Shown here piece by piece: positions 26,945 to 36,360 of a DNA stretch of 64,000 bases (its first letter is position 1; each line of letters begins with the position of its first letter). The stretch covers positions 186,001 to 250,000 of the forward strand of contig JAAHHJ010000001.1 in NCBI GenBank assembly GCA_010692425.1, given 5' to 3'. The position numbers were made by a program, and so were the translations under genes. Below the pieces are notes generated by a model that worked only from the letters and a program-made list of their open reading frames with translations, did not search any database and was not told where the DNA came from. The stretch is from Symploca sp. SIO3C6. GTDB lineage: Bacteria; Cyanobacteriota; Cyanobacteriia; Cyanobacteriales; Coleofasciculaceae.

Positions 26945-27050
26945 TTTGAAAACTTACGCTGACCAAGACTCAATTTTTGCAGAAGTTTATCAAGAATGGA
27001 ATAGCTTTAGAGAGAGAATACAAGCATGGTCTAAGTTCAATGAGATCTAA
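26945..27050 (+). pseudogene. C-terminal remnant resembling a TRAP-type substrate-binding protein
   Basis: The frame ending at 27050 finishes with YADQDSIFAEVYQEWNSFRE and RIQAWSKFNEI, which resembles the C-terminal helix of DctP/TRAP-type solute-binding proteins (pattern DPxFxxVYxSWxxFRxxAxxW). The frame can be followed upstream to 26817, but that part overlaps the ycf20 end and its terminator, so only the tail appears genuine. Probably a leftover of a deleted gene. Confidence 0.35.
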
Positions 27051-27083
27051 TCTTTTCTCTAGGTGCTATTCAACTAATAATCA

Positions 27084-28175
27084 ATGACGATAATATCCCT
27101 AAGTCAAATCCTTAATAACTGGATACAAGGACAAACACCAACGGCTTTTGAGTGGCAGCAGTTAGCACGTGAAGCATTAGCAGTGCCCCAACAGGCAAAA
27201 GCATTTGGCATCACACCAGCCAATGTTGAGGAGGAAATTCAGGCGCGAGGAAACCTCTTCCAGGTTGTTTATCCAGAAGTTTTCTCCCTTGAGGCTTTTC
27301 GTGCTACTACTACCAACGAGCAATTTAAAACCCTCACGCTTTTATCTTTGTGGAATCTCTGGCTGCCCTTAGCATTGCAATTAGCTTCATTGAGACAACG
27401 GTTAGGGCGTCCTTTAATTCAGGGGATACTGGGGGTACAGGGAACTGGTAAAACTACTCTGGCAGCTATCTTGAGTCTGATTTTAGCTCATTTAGGCTAC
27501 CGCACTCTTAGTCTTTCCTTAGATGACTTATACAAAACTTATCAAGAGCGACAGCGCCTCCAACAACAGGATCCTCGTTTGATTTGGCGAGGGCCACCGG
27601 GAACACATGATTTAGAGTTGGGCATCGAGCTATTAGAACAACTTCGCTCTACTAACGGTAAGCAGCAATACCTTGTGCCTCGCTTTGATAAATCTGCTTG
27701 GGGGGGTGCTGGCGATCGCACGACTCCAGATATAGTTACCGATATTGATATAGTACTATTTGAAGGCTGGTTTGTTGGGGTTAGACCGATTAATTCGGAA
27801 GTGTTTAATGGTTCAGTACCAACACCAATTGATAGTCCTGCCGATCAATTATTTGCTCGCGACATGAATGGGCAACTTAAGAATTATGTACCTTTGTGGG
27901 AAAAATTAGACCGATTGATAATTCTTTACCCAGTTGACTATCGCTTCAGTTTACAGTGGCGACTCCAGGCTGAACAACAAATGATTGCTACTGGTAAATC
28001 AGGGATGACTGATTCACAAATAAGTGATTTTGTCAAGTACTTTTGGAAATCACTCCACCCAGAACTATTTATTGCGCCTTTAATTAAAAATCCCAGTTTG
28101 GTAGACCTAGTGATTGAAATTAATCGTGATCATAGTTTTGGTGCTATTTATCAACCTAGTGACCTTCCCAATTAA
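27084..28175 (+). CDS. glyK: D-glycerate 3-kinase (photorespiratory glycerate kinase)
   Basis: 363 residues. A P-loop kinase with Walker A GVQGTGKTT at about 117-125, the DDLYKTYQERQRL strand-helix, RGPPGTHDLELG, PRFDKSAWGGAGDR and LFEGWFVGVRP, all typical of the plant/cyanobacterial GLYK family. It phosphorylates D-glycerate to 3-phosphoglycerate, the last step of photorespiration, in the cytoplasm. The ATG at 27084 is 33 bases after the upstream pseudogene stop. Confidence 0.92.
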   Translation: MTIISLSQILNNWIQGQTPTAFEWQQLAREALAVPQQAKAFGITPANVEEEIQARGNLFQVVYPEVFSLEAFRATTTNEQFKTLTLLSLWNLWLPLALQLASLRQRLGRPLIQGILGVQGTGKTTLAAILSLILAHLGYRTLSLSLDDLYKTYQERQRLQQQDPRLIWRGPPGTHDLELGIELLEQLRSTNGKQQYLVPRFDKSAWGGAGDRTTPDIVTDIDIVLFEGWFVGVRPINSEVFNGSVPTPIDSPADQLFARDMNGQLKNYVPLWEKLDRLIILYPVDYRFSLQWRLQAEQQMIATGKSGMTDSQISDFVKYFWKSLHPELFIAPLIKNPSLVDLVIEINRDHSFGAIYQPSDLPN

Positions 28176-28239
28176 CTTTAGGCAAGGAAGTAAGTTTTGC
28201 AATCATTCTTTGTCGATAATTTTCAAGTTTTTTAAAAAC

Positions 28240-31200
28240 CTATTGAATACCATCACATAATTTACTATCACTTTCTCCTAAATTCTGATTATTCTTCAGG
28301 TAATCCTTGATCCAATCACAGCCACGCACCAATAATTTATCGAGGTCTAATATATATTCATCATCTTGATCCTGCAAACGCCATAAAATAATTTTATTAT
28401 CATCACTAGCTGAAGCGAGCATTGCGCCATCTGGGCTGAAACTGACGCTATTAACCTTATCAGTATGACCCTTAAGGGTAGTAATTAGAGAGCCATCTTT
28501 ACTCCAAAGCTTCACTGTGTTGTCAGCACTAGTTGTAGCAATAGTCTCACTTGTTTTATCAAAGCTTAAACCGACAACACCATCGCTATGTCCATCAGTA
28601 TTTTCTAATTCAGAATTTTTTCCTAGAATTCCCAAAGGAGTTCCATCTGTATTCCAGAGTCTAACTGTGTTATCATAACTAGCAGTTGTTATGGTCTGCC
28701 CCTGCTGACCAAACCGGGCATCAAACACCCAACCATCATGACCAGAAATAGTGTCACTTAGAATAGCGTCTTCCACATTCCAGAGTTTAACTGTTTTATC
28801 CCAACTAGTTGAAGCTAGAGTTTGACCATCGGGACTAAAGCGCACACTCAAGACACCTTCTATATGGCCATCAGCAGAATTTCCTAAGGTTTTAACCTTG
28901 GTGCCATCACTCTTCCAAATTATCACTGTTCTGTCTTGACTACCAGAGGCAATTAGTTTACCATCAGGACTAAAAGTAACATCATTGACAGGAGCCCCAT
29001 GACCAGAGAGGGTTGTGATTAGCCTGCCTTCCCGACTCCAAAGCCTCACTGTGCGATCGCTACTGGCAGAAGCTAGAATTCTACCATCGGGAGAAAAACT
29101 TACACTTCTGACTACATCTCCATGACGTTGGTTAGTTTCGATGAGAGTTCCATCAGGTTTCCATAGCTTAACCGTTCTATCAGCACTAGCCGAAGCCAGC
29201 AACTTACCATCTGGAGAAAAGGCTACATCTAGAACTTGAGCTCGATGTTCTTGCAGGGGTATAGTTAACTCAGCTTCTCGTTCTAATTGCCACAGTTTGA
29301 CTGTGCGATCGCCTCCTGCTGAAACTAGCATTTTCCCATCATCATTAAAGCTCAAACTCCTTACTTGCGAACTATGTCCAGTTAAGGTACTTTTGAGAGT
29401 GCCATCTAGTTTCCAGATTTTGATGGTTTTGTCTTCACTAGCAGAAGCAACAGTTTTACCATCGTCACTAAAATCTACATCGAACACTCTTTTATTGTGA
29501 GCTCTAATTATTTTACTGTTACCATCTAGTTTCCAGAGTCTGATGGTTTGATCCCAACTAGCCGAAGCCAGAGTTTTACCATCTCGACTAAAGCTCAGAC
29601 CATAGACTCTAGCATTATGTCCCCTCAAAGTTCTAATCCATCTACCGTCTTTTTGCCACAATCTTACCGCCTTATCATCACTAGCTGAAGCGAGGATATT
29701 ACCCTCAGGGCTAAACTCTACATCCCTGACTGCGGCATTATGTCCTCTAATAGTTGTTACTAGAGTAACCTTAGTACCGTCAAGTTGCCAGATTTTCACG
29801 GTGGCATCTTCACTAGCAGAGGCAATTGTCTCTCCATCTGGAGAGAAACTCACATCATCAACTGGCTTTTCATGTCCTTCTAAAGTTGTAATGAGAGTGC
29901 CATCCGACTTCCAAATTTTTACCGTCTTATCATCGCTAGTAGAAGCAATCATACTACTATCATCGGAAAAACTCACTCCCAAAACTTGACCCTTATGTCC
30001 TTGCTTATTTCCTTCCAAATATCCTTTAATATCAGTAATTAGAGTACCATCCGGCTTCCAAAGCTTGATGGTATTATCTCCACTCACCGAGGCAATCATC
30101 TTGCCATCAGGACTAAAGCTAACATCCCAAATTAAACCCTCGTGACCATCAAAACGATTACGTTCTCTTACCAAATAAACTGCATTGAAAAGTGAAGTGA
30201 TAATTGATTTATATAGCGGTTTTTTATTTGCGTATTCCTGAATTTTTTGTTTGTGTTCAGGATATTTTTGGAGTTCCTTTCCAGCTCTGATTCCTTCTAT
30301 TAAAGCATCTAGAATTTGCTGAGAACTAAATAAAGCTTCTGAAGTTTTACTCAAAGATTTTAAACTTTCTGTTTCTGCTATCTCGGATGCTTCTACTGCC
30401 CGATTTTTGGCTTCTACTGCCGTCTTTGTAGCTTTTTCAGCCTCTCCTTGAGCTTTTTCAGCCTGTTTTTGAGCTTCTTCAGCCAGTTTAGTTTTTTGGA
30501 CAGCTTGCCAACCAAAAATAACAGAAGCAGTACAGGCTGCACTTACTAAGACAAGTAACACTTTTACAACTAATTGCTGCCTCCTTTCACGTTTTTCCTC
30601 AGCTTCAATTTCCTCTCTACTACTATTAATAAATTCTTTCTGCAAATTAGTTGGAGTAGGTTGTCTCTTATTTTGCTCTGCCTCCTGCAACCAAAATTGA
30701 GCAATAGAAAATTCACTACCTCGCAATAGCAAATCTTTATCTTTATCTTGTTGCTGCCACTCAAATGCTTGTTGCGACCATTTGGTATGACTTCTCACAT
30801 AATCTCTGTCTGTATCAACAGTTCTAACTAATTCACTAAAGTTAGCGTAAAAATCGCCATCATACTGATTAAAATCAATCCATTGAACCTTTCGCAATAC
30901 TGGATGCAATTCACTAGTTGAAACTTGTTGATGGAGAATAGTGATAAATCTTTTATTTAAACTCTGAGCATATTCCACCTCGTCTGCACAATAAGGGGAA
31001 TTTACAGATTTAGGGGAAATGATGAACAGGAAGTTATCGCTATTTTGGATTCCACGATAAATTTCTTCTTGAAAATTACTTCCTGGTGGAATACTTTCCT
31101 GGTCAAACCAAGTGGTTTTACCTTGTATTTGCAGTGCTTCGTTTAATTTTCTAGCGAAATCAGAATCAGCACGGGAATAGGAAATAAATACTTCTAGAGA

Positions 31201-32430
31201 TGATTCGACTGCTTGAGCACTGCTCGCTTCAATAAACTCTTTTTGTAATGGTAGAGGGGGATGATTATGACGCTTTCGATTTACCTTTAGCCAGTTTTGG
31301 TAATACTCTAGGTTATGTCCTCTCAACAATATGCTATAATTGCAATTTTGCCTCTCCCACTTGAGAGCTTTAACTAACAAAACTTTATGGTCTTCATAAT
31401 AGCGCTCATCTTCCTTTAAGACCTTTAATAACTTATCAAACTTGCGGTTATATACAGCTTGCTCTTGATGATTTTTTAAATCGATAAATTGTATTGCTTT
31501 GATATGGGAGGGAATACTGGTTAGTTCTGTAGGAGCAATTAATAGTGGAATAATACGTTTTTTTAAAGTCAAAGCATATTCAATCTCTTGCTGACAGTAT
31601 TTTGATTCTAAAGAATCAGGTGAAATTAAGTAAACTATGTTAGAAGCCCCTTCAATCCCGTGGTCTATTTCTTCCTGAAATTGAATGCCAGTTTGAATAT
31701 CAGTTTTATTAGTCCAAACCGTTAATCCATAACGTCTCAAACTCTTAGTAATTTTCTCCATAACCCCCCTATTATATTCGGAGTAGCTAAGAAATACCTG
31801 AGACATTAAGTTATTACCATTCTTGGTACTTTCTGTAATGAACTCACAGTGTAAATCAGTAGGAATACAAGGAGCTTGTTCTTTTTTAAATCTTCTTTTT
31901 AGCCAAGACTCTGCCTGTTTCCTCTCCTCTCCCACTAACAGATAATTATTTTGTTTTTGATTTCTTGCCCACTCTTGAGCTTTAACTAAAAATTTCGTAT
32001 GCTGTTGAACATAATCATTATGCTGCTGAATAAGTTTAGTTAAGCCCTCAAACGAATCTTCAAAATTATCTTTATCTTCTTGAAAATAAATCCAATTAAT
32101 TCTGCCAATAGTGGGGTGCATTTTATCCCAACAGTCACTAGGTTCAACGTGAAGCAGAGGAATAATACGCTTATTAAGTCTAATTGCTAATTCGATTTCT
32201 TTGAGACAATATTGAGATTTAACAGAATGGGGAGCAATGATAAAGACAAAGTTATGAGAGCGCTCGATACCATCATCAATTTGATTTTGAAAGTCTACCC
32301 CCAAAGGAATATCATTTTGGTCAAACCAAACCCTTAAGCCCCATTGAATCAACCTGTGGTGCAATTTAGTGGCAAATGCTTTAGAGTCTCTGCGACCATA
32401 GGATATGAAAGTATCAAAGAAACTTTTCAT
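28240..32430 (-). CDS. triple-TIR, 14-WD40 repeat membrane-anchored protein
   Basis: 1,396 residues. Three TIR domains (about 1-140, 210-345, 411-545), each starting with a [FV][IL]SYxxxx strand, a GxxxxQxxIxxGIxxS helix and a C-(x)2-E-[IV]-E segment that holds the likely catalytic Glu (YCLKEIELA, YCQQEIEYA, YCADEVEYA). Each is followed by the same ~65-residue helical linker (Y...H...A.EW...LLRG...WL...EFI.S), so the whole unit is triplicated. Then a TM helix (about 621-643, KVLLVLVSAACTASVIFGW), a coiled coil (KQAEKAQGEAEKATKTAVEA), and 14 WD40 repeats (about 759-1350), enough for two seven-blade propellers. TIR domains of this type can be NAD+ hydrolases; propellers would sense a partner. 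An isolated gene, convergent with glyK. Confidence 0.93.
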   Translation of the reverse strand: MKSFFDTFISYGRRDSKAFATKLHHRLIQWGLRVWFDQNDIPLGVDFQNQIDDGIERSHNFVFIIAPHSVKSQYCLKEIELAIRLNKRIIPLLHVEPSDCWDKMHPTIGRINWIYFQEDKDNFEDSFEGLTKLIQQHNDYVQQHTKFLVKAQEWARNQKQNNYLLVGEERKQAESWLKRRFKKEQAPCIPTDLHCEFITESTKNGNNLMSQVFLSYSEYNRGVMEKITKSLRRYGLTVWTNKTDIQTGIQFQEEIDHGIEGASNIVYLISPDSLESKYCQQEIEYALTLKKRIIPLLIAPTELTSIPSHIKAIQFIDLKNHQEQAVYNRKFDKLLKVLKEDERYYEDHKVLLVKALKWERQNCNYSILLRGHNLEYYQNWLKVNRKRHNHPPLPLQKEFIEASSAQAVESSLEVFISYSRADSDFARKLNEALQIQGKTTWFDQESIPPGSNFQEEIYRGIQNSDNFLFIISPKSVNSPYCADEVEYAQSLNKRFITILHQQVSTSELHPVLRKVQWIDFNQYDGDFYANFSELVRTVDTDRDYVRSHTKWSQQAFEWQQQDKDKDLLLRGSEFSIAQFWLQEAEQNKRQPTPTNLQKEFINSSREEIEAEEKRERRQQLVVKVLLVLVSAACTASVIFGWQAVQKTKLAEEAQKQAEKAQGEAEKATKTAVEAKNRAVEASEIAETESLKSLSKTSEALFSSQQILDALIEGIRAGKELQKYPEHKQKIQEYANKKPLYKSIITSLFNAVYLVRERNRFDGHEGLIWDVSFSPDGKMIASVSGDNTIKLWKPDGTLITDIKGYLEGNKQGHKGQVLGVSFSDDSSMIASTSDDKTVKIWKSDGTLITTLEGHEKPVDDVSFSPDGETIASASEDATVKIWQLDGTKVTLVTTIRGHNAAVRDVEFSPEGNILASASDDKAVRLWQKDGRWIRTLRGHNARVYGLSFSRDGKTLASASWDQTIRLWKLDGNSKIIRAHNKRVFDVDFSDDGKTVASASEDKTIKIWKLDGTLKSTLTGHSSQVRSLSFNDDGKMLVSAGGDRTVKLWQLEREAELTIPLQEHRAQVLDVAFSPDGKLLASASADRTVKLWKPDGTLIETNQRHGDVVRSVSFSPDGRILASASSDRTVRLWSREGRLITTLSGHGAPVNDVTFSPDGKLIASGSQDRTVIIWKSDGTKVKTLGNSADGHIEGVLSVRFSPDGQTLASTSWDKTVKLWNVEDAILSDTISGHDGWVFDARFGQQGQTITTASYDNTVRLWNTDGTPLGILGKNSELENTDGHSDGVVGLSFDKTSETIATTSADNTVKLWSKDGSLITTLKGHTDKVNSVSFSPDGAMLASASDDNKIILWRLQDQDDEYILDLDKLLVRGCDWIKDYLKNNQNLGESDSKLCDGIQ

Positions 32431-32743
32431 GTCTTTAGGGCTTTATGATTTCAATAGAACTGACAAAGGGTGAGTCTATCTGACTTTTAGCATTATAAAG
32501 TCTAAAAATGAGTCATTAACAGAGAGGCAAAAATATGCATAGGCAAGCAATCTAACTCATGTCACTAGCTAAAGTATCTCTCAGCAGTTTTTTGATAACA
32601 ATGTCACTAAAATAAAATTGCTTCCAGGCTGCAATAACTAACAAAATCAACTTCTACTTGCATTTATAGCAACTTTAAATTACAAAAACGCCTATAATAA
32701 TTTTCCGGAATCGGAAAATACTAGCGTGTATCCAAGACACATC
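32431..32743. other. divergent promoter region, about 310 bases
   Basis: AT-rich spacer between the divergent TIR-WD40 and DUF928 genes. No gene or convincing structure was seen. Confidence 0.4.
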
Positions 32744-33688
32744 ATGAATTACATCAAACTATTTTCACCAGGGAAAACTTTAGCAATGGCTTTGGTAATC
32801 CTAGGGGTATCTGGCAATAGCACCCTAGGAAACAACAGCTCGCGATTGCTAGCTGCATCCACTATGCCAGAGGTATCAACAGTGACAAACATCTACCTAC
32901 CAAGATCAAAACTTTTTAAATCAAAAGAACTTTTGGCTAAACTTCCACTAAACTCAAGCAAAACACTGGTACAAAAGCCAAAGACACATAACAACAAAAA
33001 TACATCTACTCAATCGCAAGCACTAGCAGGAAGTTACTTCAACACCCCAGAGCCACCAGCAGATCGAGGTACACCAGGCCACAGAGAAGGAGCGGCAAGT
33101 CGAGGGCAGAGAAAACTTCTTACCGCCCTAGTGCCAGCCTTTGAGGGAATTTCCGATGATCCTCTAAGTGAATCTGTCTTAGGTTTGACTCTAGAAGAGC
33201 GTCCAACTTTTTGGTTTTATGTTCCTAAACCATTGACACCTACAACAGAACTTGAGTTTATTCTCGAAGATGAGCAGGGTAATCAACTCTACCAGAGTTC
33301 ATTCACAGTTTCTAAAAACTCATCTGGTATAGTTTCTATCAAACTACCATCAACAGTCAAAGCTCTTGAGGTAGGTAAAATTTACTATTGGCACTTCAAA
33401 ACTTATTTGTATCCAAATTTTCCAACTTCTGTTGATGGCTGGGTGCAACGAGTGGCGTTGAAATCATCGCTTCAAAGCCAGTTGGAGCAAGCGACACCAA
33501 AACAAGAAGCTGCCATTTATGCTGCTAATGGTATTTGGTATGAGGCTATTACCTCTCTGGCTAAACTGCGCCGCCAGCATCCGGAAGATAAAGATCTCAG
33601 CGAAGATTGGAGCAAATTGTTACAGGATGTTCACCTGGAAGCGATTGCCCAAGAACCGATTGTTGATTGCTGCACTCCTCTCCGATAG
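32744..33688 (+). CDS. DUF928 secreted protein
   Basis: 314 residues from the ATG at 32744 (MNYIKLFSPGKTLAMALVIL); a GTG six codons earlier is less likely. The signal peptide ends near GVSGNSTLG. The mature domain has the DUF928 hallmarks: RGTPGHREGAASRG, LTALVP, GLTLEERPTFWFYVP, YYWHFK and a Cys-Cys near the C-terminus. This family is common in cyanobacteria, often beside CHAT or TIR-type proteins, and its role is unknown. It diverges from the TIR-WD40 gene. Confidence 0.85.
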   Translation: MNYIKLFSPGKTLAMALVILGVSGNSTLGNNSSRLLAASTMPEVSTVTNIYLPRSKLFKSKELLAKLPLNSSKTLVQKPKTHNNKNTSTQSQALAGSYFNTPEPPADRGTPGHREGAASRGQRKLLTALVPAFEGISDDPLSESVLGLTLEERPTFWFYVPKPLTPTTELEFILEDEQGNQLYQSSFTVSKNSSGIVSIKLPSTVKALEVGKIYYWHFKTYLYPNFPTSVDGWVQRVALKSSLQSQLEQATPKQEAAIYAANGIWYEAITSLAKLRRQHPEDKDLSEDWSKLLQDVHLEAIAQEPIVDCCTPLR

Positions 33689-33715
33689 TATCATTAAATT
33701 ATTTTTGCTAACACT

Positions 33716-34288
33716 TCAGATAAAACATTTTTGCTGCAATGCTTGTTGCAGCAAGATGCGGTATTTTTGCTCATCAATTGTGTAAGCACCAAACCGCTCT
33801 AAGTGTGGATTCATCATTTGAGCATCAAACAGAATAAACCCCTGCGATCGCAGTCTCTCAACTAACTTTACCATTGCCACCTTAGAGCCGTCAGGAATTC
33901 GATAGAACATTGATTCGCCAATAAAGGCTCCGCCAATGACAATTCCTAAAATTCCGCCAGCAAGTTGGTCATTGTGCCAAGTTTCAAAGCTATAAGCCCA
34001 ACCCGCTTGATAAAGTTGCCAATAAACCTCTTGGAGTTCTTTAGAAATCCAAGTAGTTTCTCGATCAGCACAACCAGCAACAACTGCGGAGAAATCCCGA
34101 TTAACAGCAATACTAAAGCGCTGCTGATTTAGTGTACGACGTAGGGACTTGGGATAGCGAAACTGAGAATCTAGAGGGATAATTGTGCGCTGGCTACTAT
34201 AATACCAGCCTAAATTACCTTCCTCATCTGCCATCAAAAAGTAACCTTGGGCATACCCTTGAATCAGGGAAGGAATATCTAGTTCCAT
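33716..34288 (-). CDS. aat: leucyl/phenylalanyl-tRNA-protein transferase
   Basis: 190 residues. It transfers Leu or Phe from tRNA to basic N-termini, marking proteins for ClpS-ClpAP (the bacterial N-end rule). Conserved blocks are GYFLMADEEGNLGWYYSSQR, HNDQLAGGILGIVIGGAFIG, ESMFYRIPDGSKVAM and FILFDAQMMNPHLERFGA. Slightly shorter than the E. coli enzyme at the N-terminus, as usual in cyanobacteria. Converges on DUF928 and diverges from the next gene. Confidence 0.93.
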   Translation of the reverse strand: MELDIPSLIQGYAQGYFLMADEEGNLGWYYSSQRTIIPLDSQFRYPKSLRRTLNQQRFSIAVNRDFSAVVAGCADRETTWISKELQEVYWQLYQAGWAYSFETWHNDQLAGGILGIVIGGAFIGESMFYRIPDGSKVAMVKLVERLRSQGFILFDAQMMNPHLERFGAYTIDEQKYRILLQQALQQKCFI

Positions 34289-34342
34289 AAGTCTCCTGCG
34301 AGGGTATTGCGACTACAATAGTCTCAAAAGTGCGGTTGAGTT

Positions 34343-34672
34343 ATGACTGAGCCTATCCCACCAATTACACTTCCACCTGCACAAAACCCACAGCAGGAAG
34401 GTCAATGGTTACGAGATGCTCTTACCAGGTGGCTAGATCAAGAGTTTATCCCGGAGTCCGTTAATCAGCAGATTGCCCACAGAGCATCCCAAATCTTTGT
34501 TCGCCAGAGGATGGAAGGCGAGAACGATTTGGGAGCACTAGTAGTTGCAATTGTGTTTGAAATGCAAACCTTTGACTTTCGAGAAAGTTTCTACAGTGAG
34601 TTTGCAGTGGCTAATGCTGTTAGCGACTTACTTTTAGATAGTCTCGGGATTGATCGCTGTTGTGGTCAGTGA
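34343..34672 (+). CDS. conserved small hypothetical protein
   Basis: 109 residues: a Pro-rich start (MTEPIPPITLPPAQNPQQEG), then predicted helices (QWLRDALTRWLDQEFIPE, DLGALVVAIVFEMQTFDF). No membrane segment. The composition is that of a real soluble protein, but the family is not recognised. It diverges from aat with about 54 bases between starts. Confidence 0.65.
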   Translation: MTEPIPPITLPPAQNPQQEGQWLRDALTRWLDQEFIPESVNQQIAHRASQIFVRQRMEGENDLGALVVAIVFEMQTFDFRESFYSEFAVANAVSDLLLDSLGIDRCCGQ

Positions 34673-35117
34673 CATCCTCTCTTTTTGAACCTCCCATCGC
34701 GCTCAAGCAAGGGATTCCCTTTTAGACTCTTATCTAGGCAATCTCCCCCGACAGAACGCCATTACAGGGCAGTTTCTTTAACGTTCACGGGCGCACTGAC
34801 CGCCAACAGATCCAAATTCTCTTGATTTTTTGGCTGTGCTTTTTAGCTAAACCTAATATGCCAGTCGCGTCACCATTACAATTTCTAGGGCGATATTTTT
34901 TCCGACGATCTGAGGTAAGGGAAGCCAATCCCTGTGTTCTTTACAGCGCATTACCGCTATAGTGAAATTATACTACAAAACCAACAAGCCCTGTCCAAAA
35001 TTCATCCGGTCACGGGAGGTGAAGGTCTTCTTTTGGAAGAATGATAAATCTTGAGGATTGTCAAGTTCTGAACTAGGAACAAAGTGCTATCAGATAGTAG
35101 TCTCTGGTTGATTGCAA
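34673..35117. other. intergenic region with a minus-strand -10 box and palindrome
   Basis: About 445 bases with no recognisable gene. On the minus strand a perfect TATAAT (34972-34967) is present, with no well-spaced -35, and a palindrome AAGGGA-T-TCCCTT lies at 34709-34721. These could bound a small RNA read towards the left, but nothing identifies it. Confidence 0.35.
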
Positions 35118-35420
35118 CTACCAGCTAGATTTCACTACACCTGGCAGCAAGCCTTGGTGAGCCCATTCCCGGAGGACGTGACGAGATAGTCCAAAGTCTC
35201 GATAATAACCACGAGGACGCCCTGTTACCCAACAGCGGTTCCGCATACGACTGGGCGCACTATTGCGGGGCAAATTTTGTATTTTTCGGTGAATTTCTAA
35301 TTTCTCGCGCTGAGACTCAGCCTGTTCAAACTCTTCTTTGAGAGCAGCTCGCTTTTGTGCATACTTATCCACGAGCTTACGGCGCTTTTTTTCACGCTCA
35401 ATCATTGCTTTCTTGGCCAT
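35118..35420 (-). CDS. rpsN: 30S ribosomal protein S14
   Basis: 100 residues, the long zinc-independent form (no CxxC pairs). Conserved C-terminal signature: [20 protein letters not shown] followed by [21 protein letters not shown]. An N-terminal basic helix starts [20 protein letters not shown]. It binds 16S rRNA in the 3' domain. A stand-alone gene, as is usual in cyanobacteria. Confidence 0.97.
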   Translation of the reverse strand: MAKKAMIEREKKRRKLVDKYAQKRAALKEEFEQAESQREKLEIHRKIQNLPRNSAPSRMRNRCWVTGRPRGYYRDFGLSRHVLREWAHQGLLPGVVKSSW

Positions 35421-35561
35421 GAATTGCTCAAGCTTTCCTCAATAAAGACACTATTCCCCATTTTATCTGATCTCCTCGAAAAAGTATACAGTGCAACCCC
35501 TTCTCTTTCAAGGATAGTAAGTTGTACTGAAGACTCAAGATATTTGTTCTAGTATTAACTC

Positions 35562-36233
35562 TCAAAGCCCTGCACTGGGGCAAACATCAGCCAATACACA
35601 ATTGTAGCAAAGAGGTTGGCGTGCCTTGCAAATCTCACGACCATGATAAATTAGCCGAATTGACCAGTTTTCCCAATCCTCTTGGGGTAAGAGTCTGATT
35701 AAATCTCGCTCGATCCTCACTGGATCTGTGTGTGCTGTCAAACCGAGAAGCTTAGTTAAGCGCTTGACGTGAGTGTCAACAGTAACACCAGCGTTAATAC
35801 CATAGCCATGAGCTAGAACAACATTTGCTGTTTTGCGGGCAACTCCTGGCAATTTCACTAACTCTTCAATACGTTTCGGTACTTGAGAGTTAAAGTCCGC
35901 TACAATCATGCGGCAAGCCGCTTGAATATTTTTCGCCTTGTTACGATAAAATCCAGTAGGACGAACTAAATTTTCCAGTACTTCTATCTCAGCACTAGCA
36001 ACGGCTTCAGCATCAGGAAATTGGCGAAACAACTCCGGAGTCACTTGATTTACCCGCTCATCTGTACATTGAGCTGAGAGGATTGTTGCCATTAGCAGTT
36101 GCACTGGAGTTTCATAATTGAGTGTGCAGGTTGCTTCTGGATAAAGTCGCTTCAGACGAATTAGAATCTCGAGGGCTCGCTGCTTTTTGCTTGAAAATTT
36201 ACGGGTAATGCCCACACTAAGTACCTGCGACAT
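35562..36233 (-). CDS. nth: endonuclease III (base-excision repair glycosylase/AP lyase)
   Basis: 223 residues. Helix-hairpin-helix LPGVARKTANVVLAHG holds the catalytic Lys, and VDTHVKRL holds the catalytic Asp. A [4Fe-4S] cluster motif sits near the C-terminus (C-x6-C-x2-C-x5-C: CKARQPLCYNCVLADVC). It removes oxidised pyrimidines and cleaves the abasic site. ATG at 36233. Confidence 0.95.
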   Translation of the reverse strand: MSQVLSVGITRKFSSKKQRALEILIRLKRLYPEATCTLNYETPVQLLMATILSAQCTDERVNQVTPELFRQFPDAEAVASAEIEVLENLVRPTGFYRNKAKNIQAACRMIVADFNSQVPKRIEELVKLPGVARKTANVVLAHGYGINAGVTVDTHVKRLTKLLGLTAHTDPVRIERDLIRLLPQEDWENWSIRLIYHGREICKARQPLCYNCVLADVCPSAGL

Positions 36234-36329
36234 TAATAAAGGCTACTGGTTGAGACAGAGTATGGGGTGTAAAGTTTAGAGTAACTTCTGGGAATTTCAT
36301 AATTGTTTACAGGATAAGTAAAATTTTTC

Positions 36330-36354
36330 TCCCCATCTCCCCATCTCCCCATCT
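36330..36354. repeat. CTCCCCAT octamer repeat after rseP
   Basis: About three octamers directly downstream of the rseP stop, the same unit as at 15278 and 24885. Confidence 0.8.
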
Positions 36355-36360
36355 GGAGCC

